From: Methylobacteriaceae bacterium | GTDB lineage: Bacteria; Pseudomonadota; Alphaproteobacteria; Rhizobiales; Beijerinckiaceae | Direction of reading: 5' to 3' | DNA: 64,000 nt | NCBI GenBank assembly: GCA_020638195.1 | Contig: JACKJC010000001.1 | Span: 361,001 to 425,000 of the forward strand | Part shown: positions 26,168 through 34,981 of the stretch, in pieces | How positions within the stretch are numbered: the stretch's first letter is position 1 | Layout: each line of letters opens with the position of its first letter | Program-made: the position numbers and the translations under genes | Notes under the pieces: model-generated | The model's input: only the letters and a program-made list of their open reading frames with translations | Database searches by the model: none | Told to the model about the DNA's origin: nothing

Positions 26168-27223
26168 TTACCGCGGCGCGAGAGCCCAGTAATCGATGTC
26201 GAGGATTACGCCAGGATCGTAATCCTTCGTCCCGTCCACCAGCAGCGGATAATCGCTGCAAGCCCTGTCCTTCGTCGCGATCGTCCTCAACCGCAGCGCG
26301 CCGACATCGTCGCGGCCGGGGATTTCGGCTGTCTCCAGCACCTGGGTCCACGCATGCACCGTCAAGCCGGCGAACAGCGGCGCGACGTGGCGGCCGCCGT
26401 TGATCGCGGCGATGTGGAAGGCGTTGGCGAGGCCGTTAAAAGACAGCGCGCGGGCGAGCGAGATGACGTGGCCGCCGTAGATCAACCGGCGCCCGAACCG
26501 GCCCTGCCCCTCGGTGAACTGGTTGAAATGCACCTTGGCCGTGTTCTGGTAGAGGCGCGTCGCGATCATGTGCTCGGCTTCCTCCACCGTCATGCCGTCG
26601 ACATGGTCGATTCTTTCGCCAGCCTGATAATCGCCCCAGCGATGCGGCTGGCCTGACAGCGCGAAATCGTAGTCTTCGACCGAGATCGCCGGGCACGCGT
26701 CGCCGAGCGCATCCGCCGGCAGCGCCTTCGGCAGGTCGGGCACATGCTCTTCCGCGACAGCGGCGTTCGGATCGCGCTTGCGCACCATCACCCAGCGCAC
26801 ATAGTCGAGCACGACATCGCCATGCTGGTTGAACCCGCGCGAACGCACGTAGACCACGCCGGTCTGGCGGTTGGAATTTTCCTTGAGACCGATGACTTCC
26901 GAGACGGATGACAGCGTGTCGCCGGGATAGACGGGCGCGAGAAAGCGGCAGGCGGCGTAGCCGAGATTGGCGACGGCGTTCAGCGAAATGTCCGGCACGG
27001 TCTTGCCGAACACGACATGGAAGACGAGCAGGTCGTCGACCGGCGCATGGCGATAGCCGATCGCCTTCGCGAAGGCGTCCGAGGATTGCACCGCGAAGCG
27101 CGAACCGTAGAGGGCGGTGTAGAGCGCGACGTCGCCCGCCGTTACCGTGCGCGGCGTGGCGTGATGGATCGTCTGGCCGATCCGAAAGTCCTCGAAGAAA
27201 TTGCCCGGATTGGTTTTGCTCAT
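26168..27223 (-). CDS. mch: Mesaconyl-CoA hydratase (MaoC-type, double hotdog)
   Basis: A 351-residue MaoC-family protein. It reads end to end like the beta-methylmalyl-CoA dehydratase / mesaconyl-CoA hydratase of the ethylmalonyl-CoA pathway: it opens NPGNFFEDFRIGQTIHHATPRT and has two hotdog halves, with a C-terminal segment LYQNTAKVHFNQFTEGQGRFG and GGHVISLARAL. The enzyme hydrates mesaconyl-C1-CoA to (2R,3S)-beta-methylmalyl-CoA. The presence of ccr and ecm about 31 kb away supports the specific assignment over a generic enoyl-CoA hydratase. It is flanked by palindromic repeats and seems to be monocistronic. Confidence 0.85.
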   Translation of the reverse strand: MSKTNPGNFFEDFRIGQTIHHATPRTVTAGDVALYTALYGSRFAVQSSDAFAKAIGYRHAPVDDLLVFHVVFGKTVPDISLNAVANLGYAACRFLAPVYPGDTLSSVSEVIGLKENSNRQTGVVYVRSRGFNQHGDVVLDYVRWVMVRKRDPNAAVAEEHVPDLPKALPADALGDACPAISVEDYDFALSGQPHRWGDYQAGERIDHVDGMTVEEAEHMIATRLYQNTAKVHFNQFTEGQGRFGRRLIYGGHVISLARALSFNGLANAFHIAAINGGRHVAPLFAGLTVHAWTQVLETAEIPGRDDVGALRLRTIATKDRACSDYPLLVDGTKDYDPGVILDIDYWALAPR

Positions 27224-27237
27224 CTCAGCCTCTGAAA

Positions 27238-27294
27238 TGGACCGCGAGCCTTCGGGCTCGCCTCATCGGATTGCGAGCCTCCGCTCGCGGTCCA
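27238..27294. repeat. Palindromic intergenic repeat, family C, copy 1
   Basis: A perfect 12-bp outer stem (27238-27249, TGGACCGCGAGC, with 27283-27294). Inside it is a hairpin GCGAGCC-TTCG-GGCTCGC (27244-27261) that can form instead. A relative lies at 61807-61867. It separates two genes on the same strand. Confidence 0.75.
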
Positions 27295-27301
27295 GCGCTG
27301 T

Positions 27302-27622
27302 CTAGCCTCTGTCCGCCGCCCGCGCCAGCGCTTCGGCGAGCGCGTCGGGATCGCCGGAAATTTCCAGCATCTTCACCCGCGACGTCTGCCCGGTGGCGAC
27401 CGACACGGCGGAGCGCGGCACGCGCAGCGCCTTCGCCAGCAATTCCACCAGCGCTGCATTGGCTTTGCCGTCCTCGGGGACGGCCCGCACGCGCGCCTTG
27501 AGCACAGCCTTGCCGTCGCTCATCGTCTCCAAGCCGTCGATCGCGTCGCGCCCGCCCTTGGGCGTCAGACGCACGACGAGGCTCAGCCCGTCAGCCGTCG
27601 CTCGCCACGGAAGCCCGGACAT
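27302..27622 (-). CDS. DUF167 (YggU-family) protein
   Basis: A 106-residue protein of the conserved DUF167 family: LVVRLTPKGGRDAIDG, ARVRAVPEDGKANAALVELL and VATGQTSRVKMLEI. Function is unknown although it is found widely next to yggT. Its start codon overlaps the stop of the yggT-like gene, which supports cotranscription and coupled translation. Confidence 0.9.
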   Translation of the reverse strand: MSGLPWRATADGLSLVVRLTPKGGRDAIDGLETMSDGKAVLKARVRAVPEDGKANAALVELLAKALRVPRSAVSVATGQTSRVKMLEISGDPDALAEALARAADRG

Positions 27623-27915
27623 CAGCCGGCGAGGCGATAGGCGTTGGTGCGGATGAGGTCCTCGATGAAGGAGAGCGCCAGTAGCAGGATGACAGGAGAG
27701 ATATCCAGCCCGCCGAGCGTCGGCAGGAAACGCCGGATCGGCCGCAGCACCGGCTCGGTCAGCGCATCGAGCGCGCGCCAGATGGATTGCACGAACTGGT
27801 TGCGCGTATCCACGACCTGGAAGGCGACCAGCCAGGACATGACGGCGGTCGCGATGATCACCCACCAGTACAGGTTGATGATCGTCAGTATGAGCTTGAT
27901 CAGCGGCAGCGCCAT
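27622..27915 (-). CDS. YggT-family membrane protein
   Basis: A 97-residue integral membrane protein with two YggT-type hydrophobic segments and the family signature PVLRPIRRFLPTLGGLDISP. YggT proteins are linked to osmotic or ion homeostasis and, in some bacteria, to division-site organisation; the exact role is open. The ATG at 27915 (MALPLIKLIL) is preferred to the in-frame ATG at 27981 because the family begins directly with the hydrophobic segment. Confidence 0.9.
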   Translation of the reverse strand: MALPLIKLILTIINLYWWVIIATAVMSWLVAFQVVDTRNQFVQSIWRALDALTEPVLRPIRRFLPTLGGLDISPVILLLALSFIEDLIRTNAYRLAG

Positions 27916-28042
27916 GGATTTGTCGTCCCTCGTGTCGCCGCCATCCATACATTCGCGGCGTCCGTCCTTCAATGCGCGCAACGAATTGTGCCGCGACGAA
28001 TTGACAGAGGGGCGCCGGGCGGAATAGACAGCGCGCCGGAGC

Positions 28043-28118
<76 letters not shown>

Positions 28119-28376
28119 GCGCTCCGAGATCATCGACAATGCGAAACGTGAATTGCGCATTTTTCGCGCGAAGCGTCAGATTCCTGTTGCACTTCTCACA
28201 TAGTTGGCACTAGCTTCGCTCTCAGCGACCAGGCCGTGAGCGGCGGCCTGTCTGGGCGCGATGTTTGTGTTGCTCGAACAGGGCCATTCGAGCGACCTGT
28301 GCGCCAGGTTGATCACCAGGCAATTTTTTATCGCTGCGCGTTTTGCGCGGACGTTTGCATTTCGAGGAGTTGCGTC

Positions 28377-29345
28377 ATGCGTTGGTTTGCTGCGCGCCGT
28401 GAAGCGTCCGACGTTTCCTCTGGCGGCAAGGTTCCTCGCCGCCCATTCAAAGCCGTCATTTTCGCGCTTGCCTGCCTTGCAGGCCTCGGCTTCTCGGCTG
28501 GCGAACGTTTCGAGGCGCGCGCCGACGACGGCGGCATGATGGCCTTTTTGCTCAAGGGCAACGGCAGCGGCCGGGCGCGCATTGCGGCGCCGCAAATCCG
28601 GTTCGTGGCGCCGGCCGTTATCGGGCGCGGCGCCGTCGCCCATCGCGCGGCTGTCGCGCGGCACAAGTCGCGCGCCTCCCGCCAGGCGAAGGCGCGGCAA
28701 CGCTTGCGCCATGACCGGAAATTCGCTTCGGCCAGGCGCGTGCGCGCTGAGGCGACCCTGACCCAGGTTTCGCTGGGTCCGATCGACACGAAGGTTACGA
28801 GCCAGACCCTGGCGTTGAAGGCGGCTGCGGCCGCCGCTCGTCCGGAGAACCCGCATTTTCAGGACAGGACGCTGCGGCGCGGCGACATTGTCGCGACGGC
28901 GATGGGCCTCAGGGTCTTCCTCGGCGCAGAGCATTTCCCCTATCGGCCGCGCGATTTCGCGCCGATTTCCAGGGCCCGCCATGTCGCCCAGCGCGGCGCG
29001 CTCGAGGCGATGGACCGCTCGCTGCGTGGCATTCGCGCCGTCGCTCACACCGCGAAAGCGCGCGCTGTGAAGTCCGCACGCCGCGCTCTGACGAAATTTG
29101 TTGCGCATCAGGAGCGCCGGCGTGGCGTCGGCGCTCGGATCGAGACATCCGCCTCGCCGCGTCCGATCGCCATGGCCTATGCGGAGACATCCGCGCCCGC
29201 GAGGGCCGTGGCCGAATCGCCCGCGATCAAGGCGATTGGGCGCGTCATCCGCAGAATCGAACTGCCGGCCTCCAAACCGGAAAATGTCGCGGCTGCGCAC
29301 ATTGTCCCGATCGCGGCGGCGCCGGTCGCCCGACGCAGACGTTAG
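28377..29345 (+). CDS. Exported, highly basic Arg/Ala-rich protein of unknown function
   Basis: A 322-residue protein. A hydrophobic segment at about 24-40 (FKAVIFALACLAGLGFS), followed by ARADDG, looks like a signal peptide or anchor. The rest is very rich in Ala and Arg, with clusters such as RHKSRASRQAKARQRLRHDR. The only ordered-looking stretch is about 163-197 (DRTLRRGDIVATAMGLRVFL, then FPYRPRDFAPIS), reminiscent of a short motif I associate with exported Hyphomicrobiales proteins. The ATG at 28377 follows GAGGAG at 28364; an upstream ATG at 28236 lacks one. Real coding is supported by the ribosome-binding site and the signal sequence, but the function is unknown. Confidence 0.65.
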   Translation: MRWFAARREASDVSSGGKVPRRPFKAVIFALACLAGLGFSAGERFEARADDGGMMAFLLKGNGSGRARIAAPQIRFVAPAVIGRGAVAHRAAVARHKSRASRQAKARQRLRHDRKFASARRVRAEATLTQVSLGPIDTKVTSQTLALKAAAAAARPENPHFQDRTLRRGDIVATAMGLRVFLGAEHFPYRPRDFAPISRARHVAQRGALEAMDRSLRGIRAVAHTAKARAVKSARRALTKFVAHQERRRGVGARIETSASPRPIAMAYAETSAPARAVAESPAIKAIGRVIRRIELPASKPENVAAAHIVPIAAAPVARRRR

Positions 29346-29439
29346 CCGCAACTCCGGCGATCCGCCGCGGCCGACCAGCGAACTTGCCTTGGCGTCTCCG
29401 TCCGGCTAGGCCTCGGCAGGACGCCACGGCGGGATCTCC

Positions 29440-31218
29440 ATGCGATTCTTCTCGGTCTATCGACGGGTTCTCGCGCAGCTCGCGCCGGAGGCTGCGCTTG
29501 CCATCCTGCTCGCCGTCGCCAATCTCGCCGTCGCTGCGGCACAATTCGCCGAACCCCTTCTGTTCGGCCGGATCATCGATCGCCTGACCACGGCCCAGAC
29601 GCAAAAGGCTACGCTGCAGATGATCGATCTGGCGCCGCTGCTCGGCGCGTGGGTCGGATTCGGTCTTTTCTCGATCGGCGGCTCTGTTCTGGTCGCCCTG
29701 CACGCCGACCGGCTCGCCCATCGCCGTCGCCTCGGCATGATGAGCGCCTATTTCGACCATGTGCTTCACCTGCCGCTCAGCTTTCATTCGAACGTGCATT
29801 CCGGGCGACTTCTCAAGATCATGCTCGACGGCGCGCAGGCCATGTTCAGCCTGTGGCTGTCTTTCTTTCGTGAGAATTGCGCATCAGCTGTCGCTCTTTT
29901 CGTTCTCTTGCCACTTACACTGTTCATCAACTGGCGGCTCGCCGCGATACTGATGGTCCTGGTCGTTGGTTTCGGCCTGTTAACCACGTTCGTCTTGCGT
30001 CGCACGGAATCGTTACAAGGCCGTGTCGAACGGTTTTCGACCGATCTCGCCGAGCACGCCTCGGACGCGCTCGGCAATGTGCCGGTCATCCAGAGTTTTA
30101 CCCGGATCGAAAGCGAGTCGGCGGCCATGCGCCGCATCATCGACGCGCTGCTGGCCGCCCAGATGCCCGTCCTGTCCTGGTGGGCGGTCGCGGCCGTCGC
30201 CAGCCGCGCATCGGCGACACTCTCCATTCTGACGATCTTTCTCGTCGGCGCCTGGCTGCATCTGCAGGGACAGGCGACGGTCGGCGAGATCGTAACCTTC
30301 ATCAATTTCGCGACCATGCTGATCGGCCGCCTTGAGCAGATGGTCGGCTTCGTCAACGTGCTGTTTCTCGATGCCCCGCGCATTAACAGCTTCTTCGGCG
30401 TGCTCGACACGCAGCCCGGCGTCGCCGACCGGCCCAACGCCGCCGATCCAGGCCGCCTGCGGGGCCGCGTGACCTTCGAACACGTGACCTTCTCCTACGA
30501 CGGCGTCCGCAATGCGGTCAGCAACGTCACCTTCAATGTCCAGCCCGGCGAGACCGTCGCATTGGTCGGGGCCACCGGTTCCGGCAAGTCGACGACGCTC
30601 GGCCTGCTGCATCGCGTCTTTGATCCGGCCGAGGGACGCGTCCTGGTCGATGGCATGGACATCCGCGACCTCAAACTGGTCGCGCTTCGCCGCAATATCG
30701 GCGTCGTCTTCCAGGAGCCCATGCTGTTTGCCCGCTCGATCGAGGAAAACCTGCGCATCGGCAACCCCGAGGCGAGCGCGGAAGAGCTCGATCAGGCGCT
30801 CGAGCGCGCCCAGGCGAAGGACTTTATCGGCCGCCAGACCGAGGGTTTGGCCACGCGCGTCGGCGAACGCGGCCGCTCCCTGTCCGGCGGCGAGCGGCAG
30901 CGCCTGTCGATCGCCCGCGCCCTGCTCAAGGATCCGCCGATCATGATCTTCGACGAGGCGACAAGCGCGTTGGACGCGACCACCGAACGTCAGATCCAGG
31001 CTGCGCTGGACGCCGCCACCAAGGGCCGGACGACATTCGTGATCGCCCATCGCCTGTCGACAATCCGAAACGCCGACCGCATTTTCGTCTTCGACGGTGG
31101 CAGGATCGTCGAATCCGGCAATTTCGACGAATTGGTCGAGCGAAATGGCCGCTTCGCCGTGCTCGCCCGCGCCCAGTTCATGGCGCCGCCACAGCCTGCC
31201 GCGCCGACAGAGGCATAA
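29440..31218 (+). CDS. ndvA: Cyclic beta-1,2-glucan ABC exporter (NdvA/ChvA type)
   Basis: A 592-residue half-transporter: a six-helix permease domain (about 1-310) fused to an ATPase. The ATPase shows Walker A GATGSGKST, the Q-loop VFQEPMLFARSIEEN, signature LSGGERQ and Walker B IMIFDEATSALD. The sequence opening MRFFSVYRRVLAQL and the overall layout match the glucan exporters NdvA and ChvA of rhizobia. These export cyclic beta-glucans to the periplasm for osmoadaptation and host interaction. The glucan synthase gene is not in this window, so the substrate is inferred from family resemblance. The adjacent downstream gene is a MarR regulator. Confidence 0.85.
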   Translation: MRFFSVYRRVLAQLAPEAALAILLAVANLAVAAAQFAEPLLFGRIIDRLTTAQTQKATLQMIDLAPLLGAWVGFGLFSIGGSVLVALHADRLAHRRRLGMMSAYFDHVLHLPLSFHSNVHSGRLLKIMLDGAQAMFSLWLSFFRENCASAVALFVLLPLTLFINWRLAAILMVLVVGFGLLTTFVLRRTESLQGRVERFSTDLAEHASDALGNVPVIQSFTRIESESAAMRRIIDALLAAQMPVLSWWAVAAVASRASATLSILTIFLVGAWLHLQGQATVGEIVTFINFATMLIGRLEQMVGFVNVLFLDAPRINSFFGVLDTQPGVADRPNAADPGRLRGRVTFEHVTFSYDGVRNAVSNVTFNVQPGETVALVGATGSGKSTTLGLLHRVFDPAEGRVLVDGMDIRDLKLVALRRNIGVVFQEPMLFARSIEENLRIGNPEASAEELDQALERAQAKDFIGRQTEGLATRVGERGRSLSGGERQRLSIARALLKDPPIMIFDEATSALDATTERQIQAALDAATKGRTTFVIAHRLSTIRNADRIFVFDGGRIVESGNFDELVERNGRFAVLARAQFMAPPQPAAPTEA

Positions 31219-31246
31219 GCCTGATTGAACTCGACAAAGATACAAT

Positions 31247-31265
31247 CGCATCTATTATAGATGCG
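31247..31265. promoter_or_regulatory. Probable MarR operator
   Basis: A perfect inverted repeat CGCATCTA-TTA-TAGATGCG lies between ndvA and the marR-type gene, 22 bases before the preferred start codon at 31288. Its length and position fit an autoregulatory MarR site. It also covers an alternative ATG at 31261. Confidence 0.6.
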
Positions 31266-31287
31266 TCTGTATTTAATTGGTGATTCC

Positions 31288-31764
31288 ATGGCGGAAATCA
31301 GTAAGAAAGCACTGCGAAGCTGGCGGCGGCTCTCCAGAGCGCAGAGTTTCGTCGCGGATCGGATCGAGTCCGCGCTGAAAGGCGCGGGACTTCCCGCCAA
31401 CATTTGGCTTGCGGCGTTGGACGAACTCGAGAAAGCTGGCGAACCCGGTCTCAGGCCCTTCGAGCTGCAGCGAGCGCTGGAGCTGGAACAACCCGCCATC
31501 TCTCGCCTGCTCGACAAGATGATCGGTTCGGGACTGGCCGAGCGCAGGGAATGCGCCGACGACCGCCGGGGCTGGACCGTGACCGCGACCGACACCGGAC
31601 GCGAGACGCAGCAACGAATGGCGACCGTCCAGATCGCCGCCCTGACAAAGCATTATCTCGCTCACCTCAGTGACAAGCAGGCCCGAAATCTAGACGAAAT
31701 CCTGGGAGATTTTCTGAGTTCCTGCCGCGCGTCCGCGGGCGAGCCTTCGAAGAACGATCACTGA
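31288..31764 (+). CDS. MarR-family transcriptional regulator
   Basis: A winged-helix regulator of about 158 residues. The recognition part is LRPFELQRALELEQPAISRLLDKMIGSGL with the wing DDRRGWTVTATDTGRE, the classical MarR arrangement. The ligand is unknown. The start at 31288 (MAEISKKALR) is chosen because the other in-frame ATG at 31261 lies inside the perfect operator-like dyad. The 3' end overlaps the convergent CNNM gene by 7 bases. Immediate neighbours are a glucan exporter and a CBS-domain membrane protein, either of which may be its target. Confidence 0.87.
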   Translation: MAEISKKALRSWRRLSRAQSFVADRIESALKGAGLPANIWLAALDELEKAGEPGLRPFELQRALELEQPAISRLLDKMIGSGLAERRECADDRRGWTVTATDTGRETQQRMATVQIAALTKHYLAHLSDKQARNLDEILGDFLSSCRASAGEPSKNDH

Positions 31765-33068
31765 AGCCGTGTGGCCGGCGTCACCCTTAGCGAGGTGATC
31801 CTGTTGCGGGTCTTGCGAAGGACCTCGAACCGGAAGCCGTGGAAGGTAAAGGTCTGGCCAGGCTCTGGAATCATCTGCGCCTCGTGAATGACGAGGCCGG
31901 CCAGGGTCGTCGCCTCCTCGTCCGGCAGGCGCCAGTCCATGATGCGGTTGAGATCCCGGATCGGCACGGCGCCGTCCACGATCACCCCGCCATCGGCTGT
32001 CTGACGGACGCCCTGCGCCGCAATGTCGTGCTCGTCGCTGATGTCGCCGACGATTTCCTCGAGGATGTCCTCGAGGGTCACCAACCCCATGACGACGCCA
32101 TATTCATCCACGACGAGGGCGAAATGCGTCTTGCGCTTGCGAAAGGCCTGCAACTGGTCGCCGAGCGAGGTCGTCTCCGGCACGAACCAGGCGTCGAGCG
32201 CGATATCGTCGATATTGACCTTGTCGGGATCGCCGACCGATTCCAGTTCGCGCAGCAGGTCCTTGGCGTGCAGTACGCCGATGATATTTTCCGGCTCGCC
32301 CCGCCAGAGCGGCAGCCGCGTATAGGGCGAGGCCAGAACCTCGCGCACCAGCTCGCGCGGCGCAAGCTCGGCATTGACGGCCGCCATCTTGGTCCGGTGC
32401 ACCATCACGTCGGAAACCGAGAGGTCCTTGAGATCGAGCAGGCCGCCGAACATGTCGCGATCCGCGCGCGCGACGCCGCCTTCCTGATGCAGATAGTCGA
32501 CCGTGCTTTTCAATTCATCGTGGCCAGCTGGCACGACCCGCGCCTCGCCGATCCGGATACCGACGCCGCTGAGCACGCCGTGCACGATGGCCTCGACCGC
32601 CACCAGCACCGGCCCGAATACAGCGACCGCGACGGCGACCGGCCGCGCGACGGTCAGGGACATTTTCTCTGGAAAGTTAATGGCCAGCGTCTTGGGCATG
32701 ACCTCTGCGAAGATCAGCAGCATCGCGGTCATCAGCAGCGTCGCGTAGATCGCGCCCTTGTCGCCGACGAGCCCCACGAGCAGGCTGGTGGCGACCGCGG
32801 ACGACGCGATATTCACGAGCGTATTGCCGAGCAACATCGCGCCGATGAATCGATTTCGCGATTCGAGCAGTCTGTTGACCGTCGCCGCCCTTCGGTCGCC
32901 GCCCTTCTCCAGCGCATGCATGCGCGCGCGCGACGTCGCTGTGAGCGCGGTTTCCGAACCCGCGAAGAAAGCCGAGAGGAGAATGCAGACCCCCACGACC
33001 GCCGCTGCGGTCCAGGGATTGATCGACAGAGGCCCGCCTATCGCCCCTTCCATGATTTGCTCATCCAC
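31758..33068 (-). CDS. CNNM/CorC-type hemolysin-family protein (DUF21-CBS-CorC_HlyC)
   Basis: A 436-residue inner-membrane protein. A DUF21/CNNM domain with about four membrane segments occupies residues 1-190 and contains FFAGSETALTA. It is followed by a pair of CBS domains (around 205-330; VSDVMVHRTKM, FALVVDEYGVVMGLVTLEDI) and a CorC_HlyC domain at the C-terminus. The family is implicated in magnesium or cobalt efflux or resistance; 'hemolysin' is a historical label. It shares a transcription end with the MarR gene. Confidence 0.93.
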   Translation of the reverse strand: MDEQIMEGAIGGPLSINPWTAAAVVGVCILLSAFFAGSETALTATSRARMHALEKGGDRRAATVNRLLESRNRFIGAMLLGNTLVNIASSAVATSLLVGLVGDKGAIYATLLMTAMLLIFAEVMPKTLAINFPEKMSLTVARPVAVAVAVFGPVLVAVEAIVHGVLSGVGIRIGEARVVPAGHDELKSTVDYLHQEGGVARADRDMFGGLLDLKDLSVSDVMVHRTKMAAVNAELAPRELVREVLASPYTRLPLWRGEPENIIGVLHAKDLLRELESVGDPDKVNIDDIALDAWFVPETTSLGDQLQAFRKRKTHFALVVDEYGVVMGLVTLEDILEEIVGDISDEHDIAAQGVRQTADGGVIVDGAVPIRDLNRIMDWRLPDEEATTLAGLVIHEAQMIPEPGQTFTFHGFRFEVLRKTRNRITSLRVTPATRLQ

Positions 33069-33158
33069 AATTGCGCCAGCCGCCTGGGTGCGTCGGCTTC
33101 GAACGGGTAGAATAGGAAATGGCTTCGAGACGCGCCATCGCTTGCCGGGCGCGGCGCG

Positions 33159-34874
33159 TCAGAAGGCGGCCAGCTCCGTTTCCAGGAAGGCGCGGACATC
33201 GCCCGGCTCCACGCCCCTGGCTATGAAGGACTGGCCGATTCCCCGCGCCAGAATGAAGGTCAGCGAGCCCTGCTGAACCTTCTTGTCCTGGTACATCGCG
33301 TCCAGAATTGCATCTGGCCCGGCGTCCCAGCCCGAAATGTCCGAAATGCGGGTCGGCAGGCCAACGGTGCGCAAATGCCCGGCGACACGCTCGGCGTCCT
33401 GTCCCGCGCACAGGCCGCGCTGTGCTGAAAACCGGTAGGCGCAGGCCATGCCGATGGCGACGCCCTCGCCGTGAACGAGCCTGCGGCCGTCGTAATTCAC
33501 GAGCCGCTCGAAGGCGTGGCCGAAGGTGTGGCCGAGATTGAGCAGCGCCCGGTCGCCCTGCTCGGTCTCGTCGCGCGCGACGACAGCCGCCTTGGAGGCG
33601 CAGGATCGCGCGATCGCCTCGACACGCGCACGCCCGCCGGCAAAGACCGCTCGCCAGTTCTCTTCCAGCCAAGCGAAGAAATCGGGCGCATCGATCAGCC
33701 CGTATTTGGCGACTTCCGCATAGCCGGCGCGAAACTCGCGTTCCGGCAGCGTCTCGAGCGCCGCCGTATCGGCGAGCACTAGCGAGGGCTGGTAGAAGGC
33801 GCCGATCAGGTTCTTGCCATGCGCCGAATTGATGCCGGTCTTGCCGCCGACCGAGGAATCGACCTGCGACAGCAGCGTGGTCGGGATCTGGATGAACCGC
33901 ACGCCCCGCCGCACGGAGGCTGCGGCAAAGCCGGCGAGATCGCCGACCACGCCGCCCCCAAGCGCCACGACGAAGTCGCCGCGCTCGATCTTGGCCTCGA
34001 TAATCGCTTCGCAGACGCGCTCGAACCATTCGTAGCGCTTGGTGCTCTCGCCAGGCGGCACAACGATGGCGGAATGGCGGATTCCCGCGGTGTCCAGGCT
34101 CGCCTGCAATGTCGAAAGATGGGCCTGTGCGACATTCTCGTCGGTGACGATGGCGCAGGCGGCCTTCGGCGCCAGAGCAGCGATTCGCGCGCCGGCCTCG
34201 CCGATCACGCCGTCGCCGATCACGATGTCATAGGCCCGCGAACCGAGCTCGACCGGCACGATTTCCGGCGCCTTGCCGACGGGCGTCGTTGCAAGATGAT
34301 TTTCCAGCGCGCTCATCACATCCTCGACGACGGCGTCGAAATGGGCATCGCGCGCCTCCACCGTCACGTCGGCCTTCGCATAGACCGGGTAACGCTCGTC
34401 CATCAACCGGCGAAGCGTGCCTTCCGGATCGGGATTCTGCAGTAGCGGCCGTGTCGGCCGACGACGCACGCGCTTCATCAGCACGTCGAACTCCGCCCGC
34501 AGCCAGATCGAAATTCCGAATTCGGCGATGCGCGCGCGCGTCTGCGCGTTCATGAAGGCGCCGCCGCCGGTCGCGATCACATGCGGCCCGCTGGCGAGCA
34601 GCCGCGCCATCACCCGCCGTTCGCCGTCGCGGAAATAGGGTTCGCCATAGCGCGCGAAAATATCGGCGACGGTCATCTGATGCGCGGCCTCGATCTCGTG
34701 ATCCGCATCGACGAAGGGAAGTCCGAGCCGTTCGGCGAGACGCCGTCCGGCGGATGTCTTGCCACAGCCCATCATGCCAACCAGAACGACACTGCGCGTC
34801 CCCAGGGCGCGAACGAGCGCCTGCTCTCGCGTCTGCGACGCGTCCATGGCTTCGCTCGTGGTCATCTGATCCAT
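33159..34874 (-). CDS. aroKB: Bifunctional shikimate kinase / 3-dehydroquinate synthase
   Basis: A single 571-residue reading frame joins two shikimate-pathway enzymes. Residues about 25-195 are shikimate kinase (Walker A VGMMGCGKTSAGRRL; PYFRDGERRVM; ATGGGAFMN). Residues about 205-570 are dehydroquinate synthase (ALGGGVVGDLAGFAAA, NAD- and metal-binding NLGHTFGHAFERL, VHGEGVAIGM). These are steps 5 and 2 of chorismate synthesis. In most bacteria aroK and aroB are adjacent separate genes; here there is no stop or start between them. The start ATG is at 34874, with another in-frame Met three codons later; the frame is open upstream without homology. Confidence 0.95.
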   Translation of the reverse strand: MDQMTTSEAMDASQTREQALVRALGTRSVVLVGMMGCGKTSAGRRLAERLGLPFVDADHEIEAAHQMTVADIFARYGEPYFRDGERRVMARLLASGPHVIATGGGAFMNAQTRARIAEFGISIWLRAEFDVLMKRVRRRPTRPLLQNPDPEGTLRRLMDERYPVYAKADVTVEARDAHFDAVVEDVMSALENHLATTPVGKAPEIVPVELGSRAYDIVIGDGVIGEAGARIAALAPKAACAIVTDENVAQAHLSTLQASLDTAGIRHSAIVVPPGESTKRYEWFERVCEAIIEAKIERGDFVVALGGGVVGDLAGFAAASVRRGVRFIQIPTTLLSQVDSSVGGKTGINSAHGKNLIGAFYQPSLVLADTAALETLPEREFRAGYAEVAKYGLIDAPDFFAWLEENWRAVFAGGRARVEAIARSCASKAAVVARDETEQGDRALLNLGHTFGHAFERLVNYDGRRLVHGEGVAIGMACAYRFSAQRGLCAGQDAERVAGHLRTVGLPTRISDISGWDAGPDAILDAMYQDKKVQQGSLTFILARGIGQSFIARGVEPGDVRAFLETELAAF

Positions 34875-34981
34875 CGCAGGTCTGTAGCACACGCCCTGCG
34901 CCAGCCGAAATTGGCGCGCCGCCGGTTGCCTGCGTGAAGCGCGGCATTCTATGTTCGGCATACTTTCGTAAGGGGGGCGAT

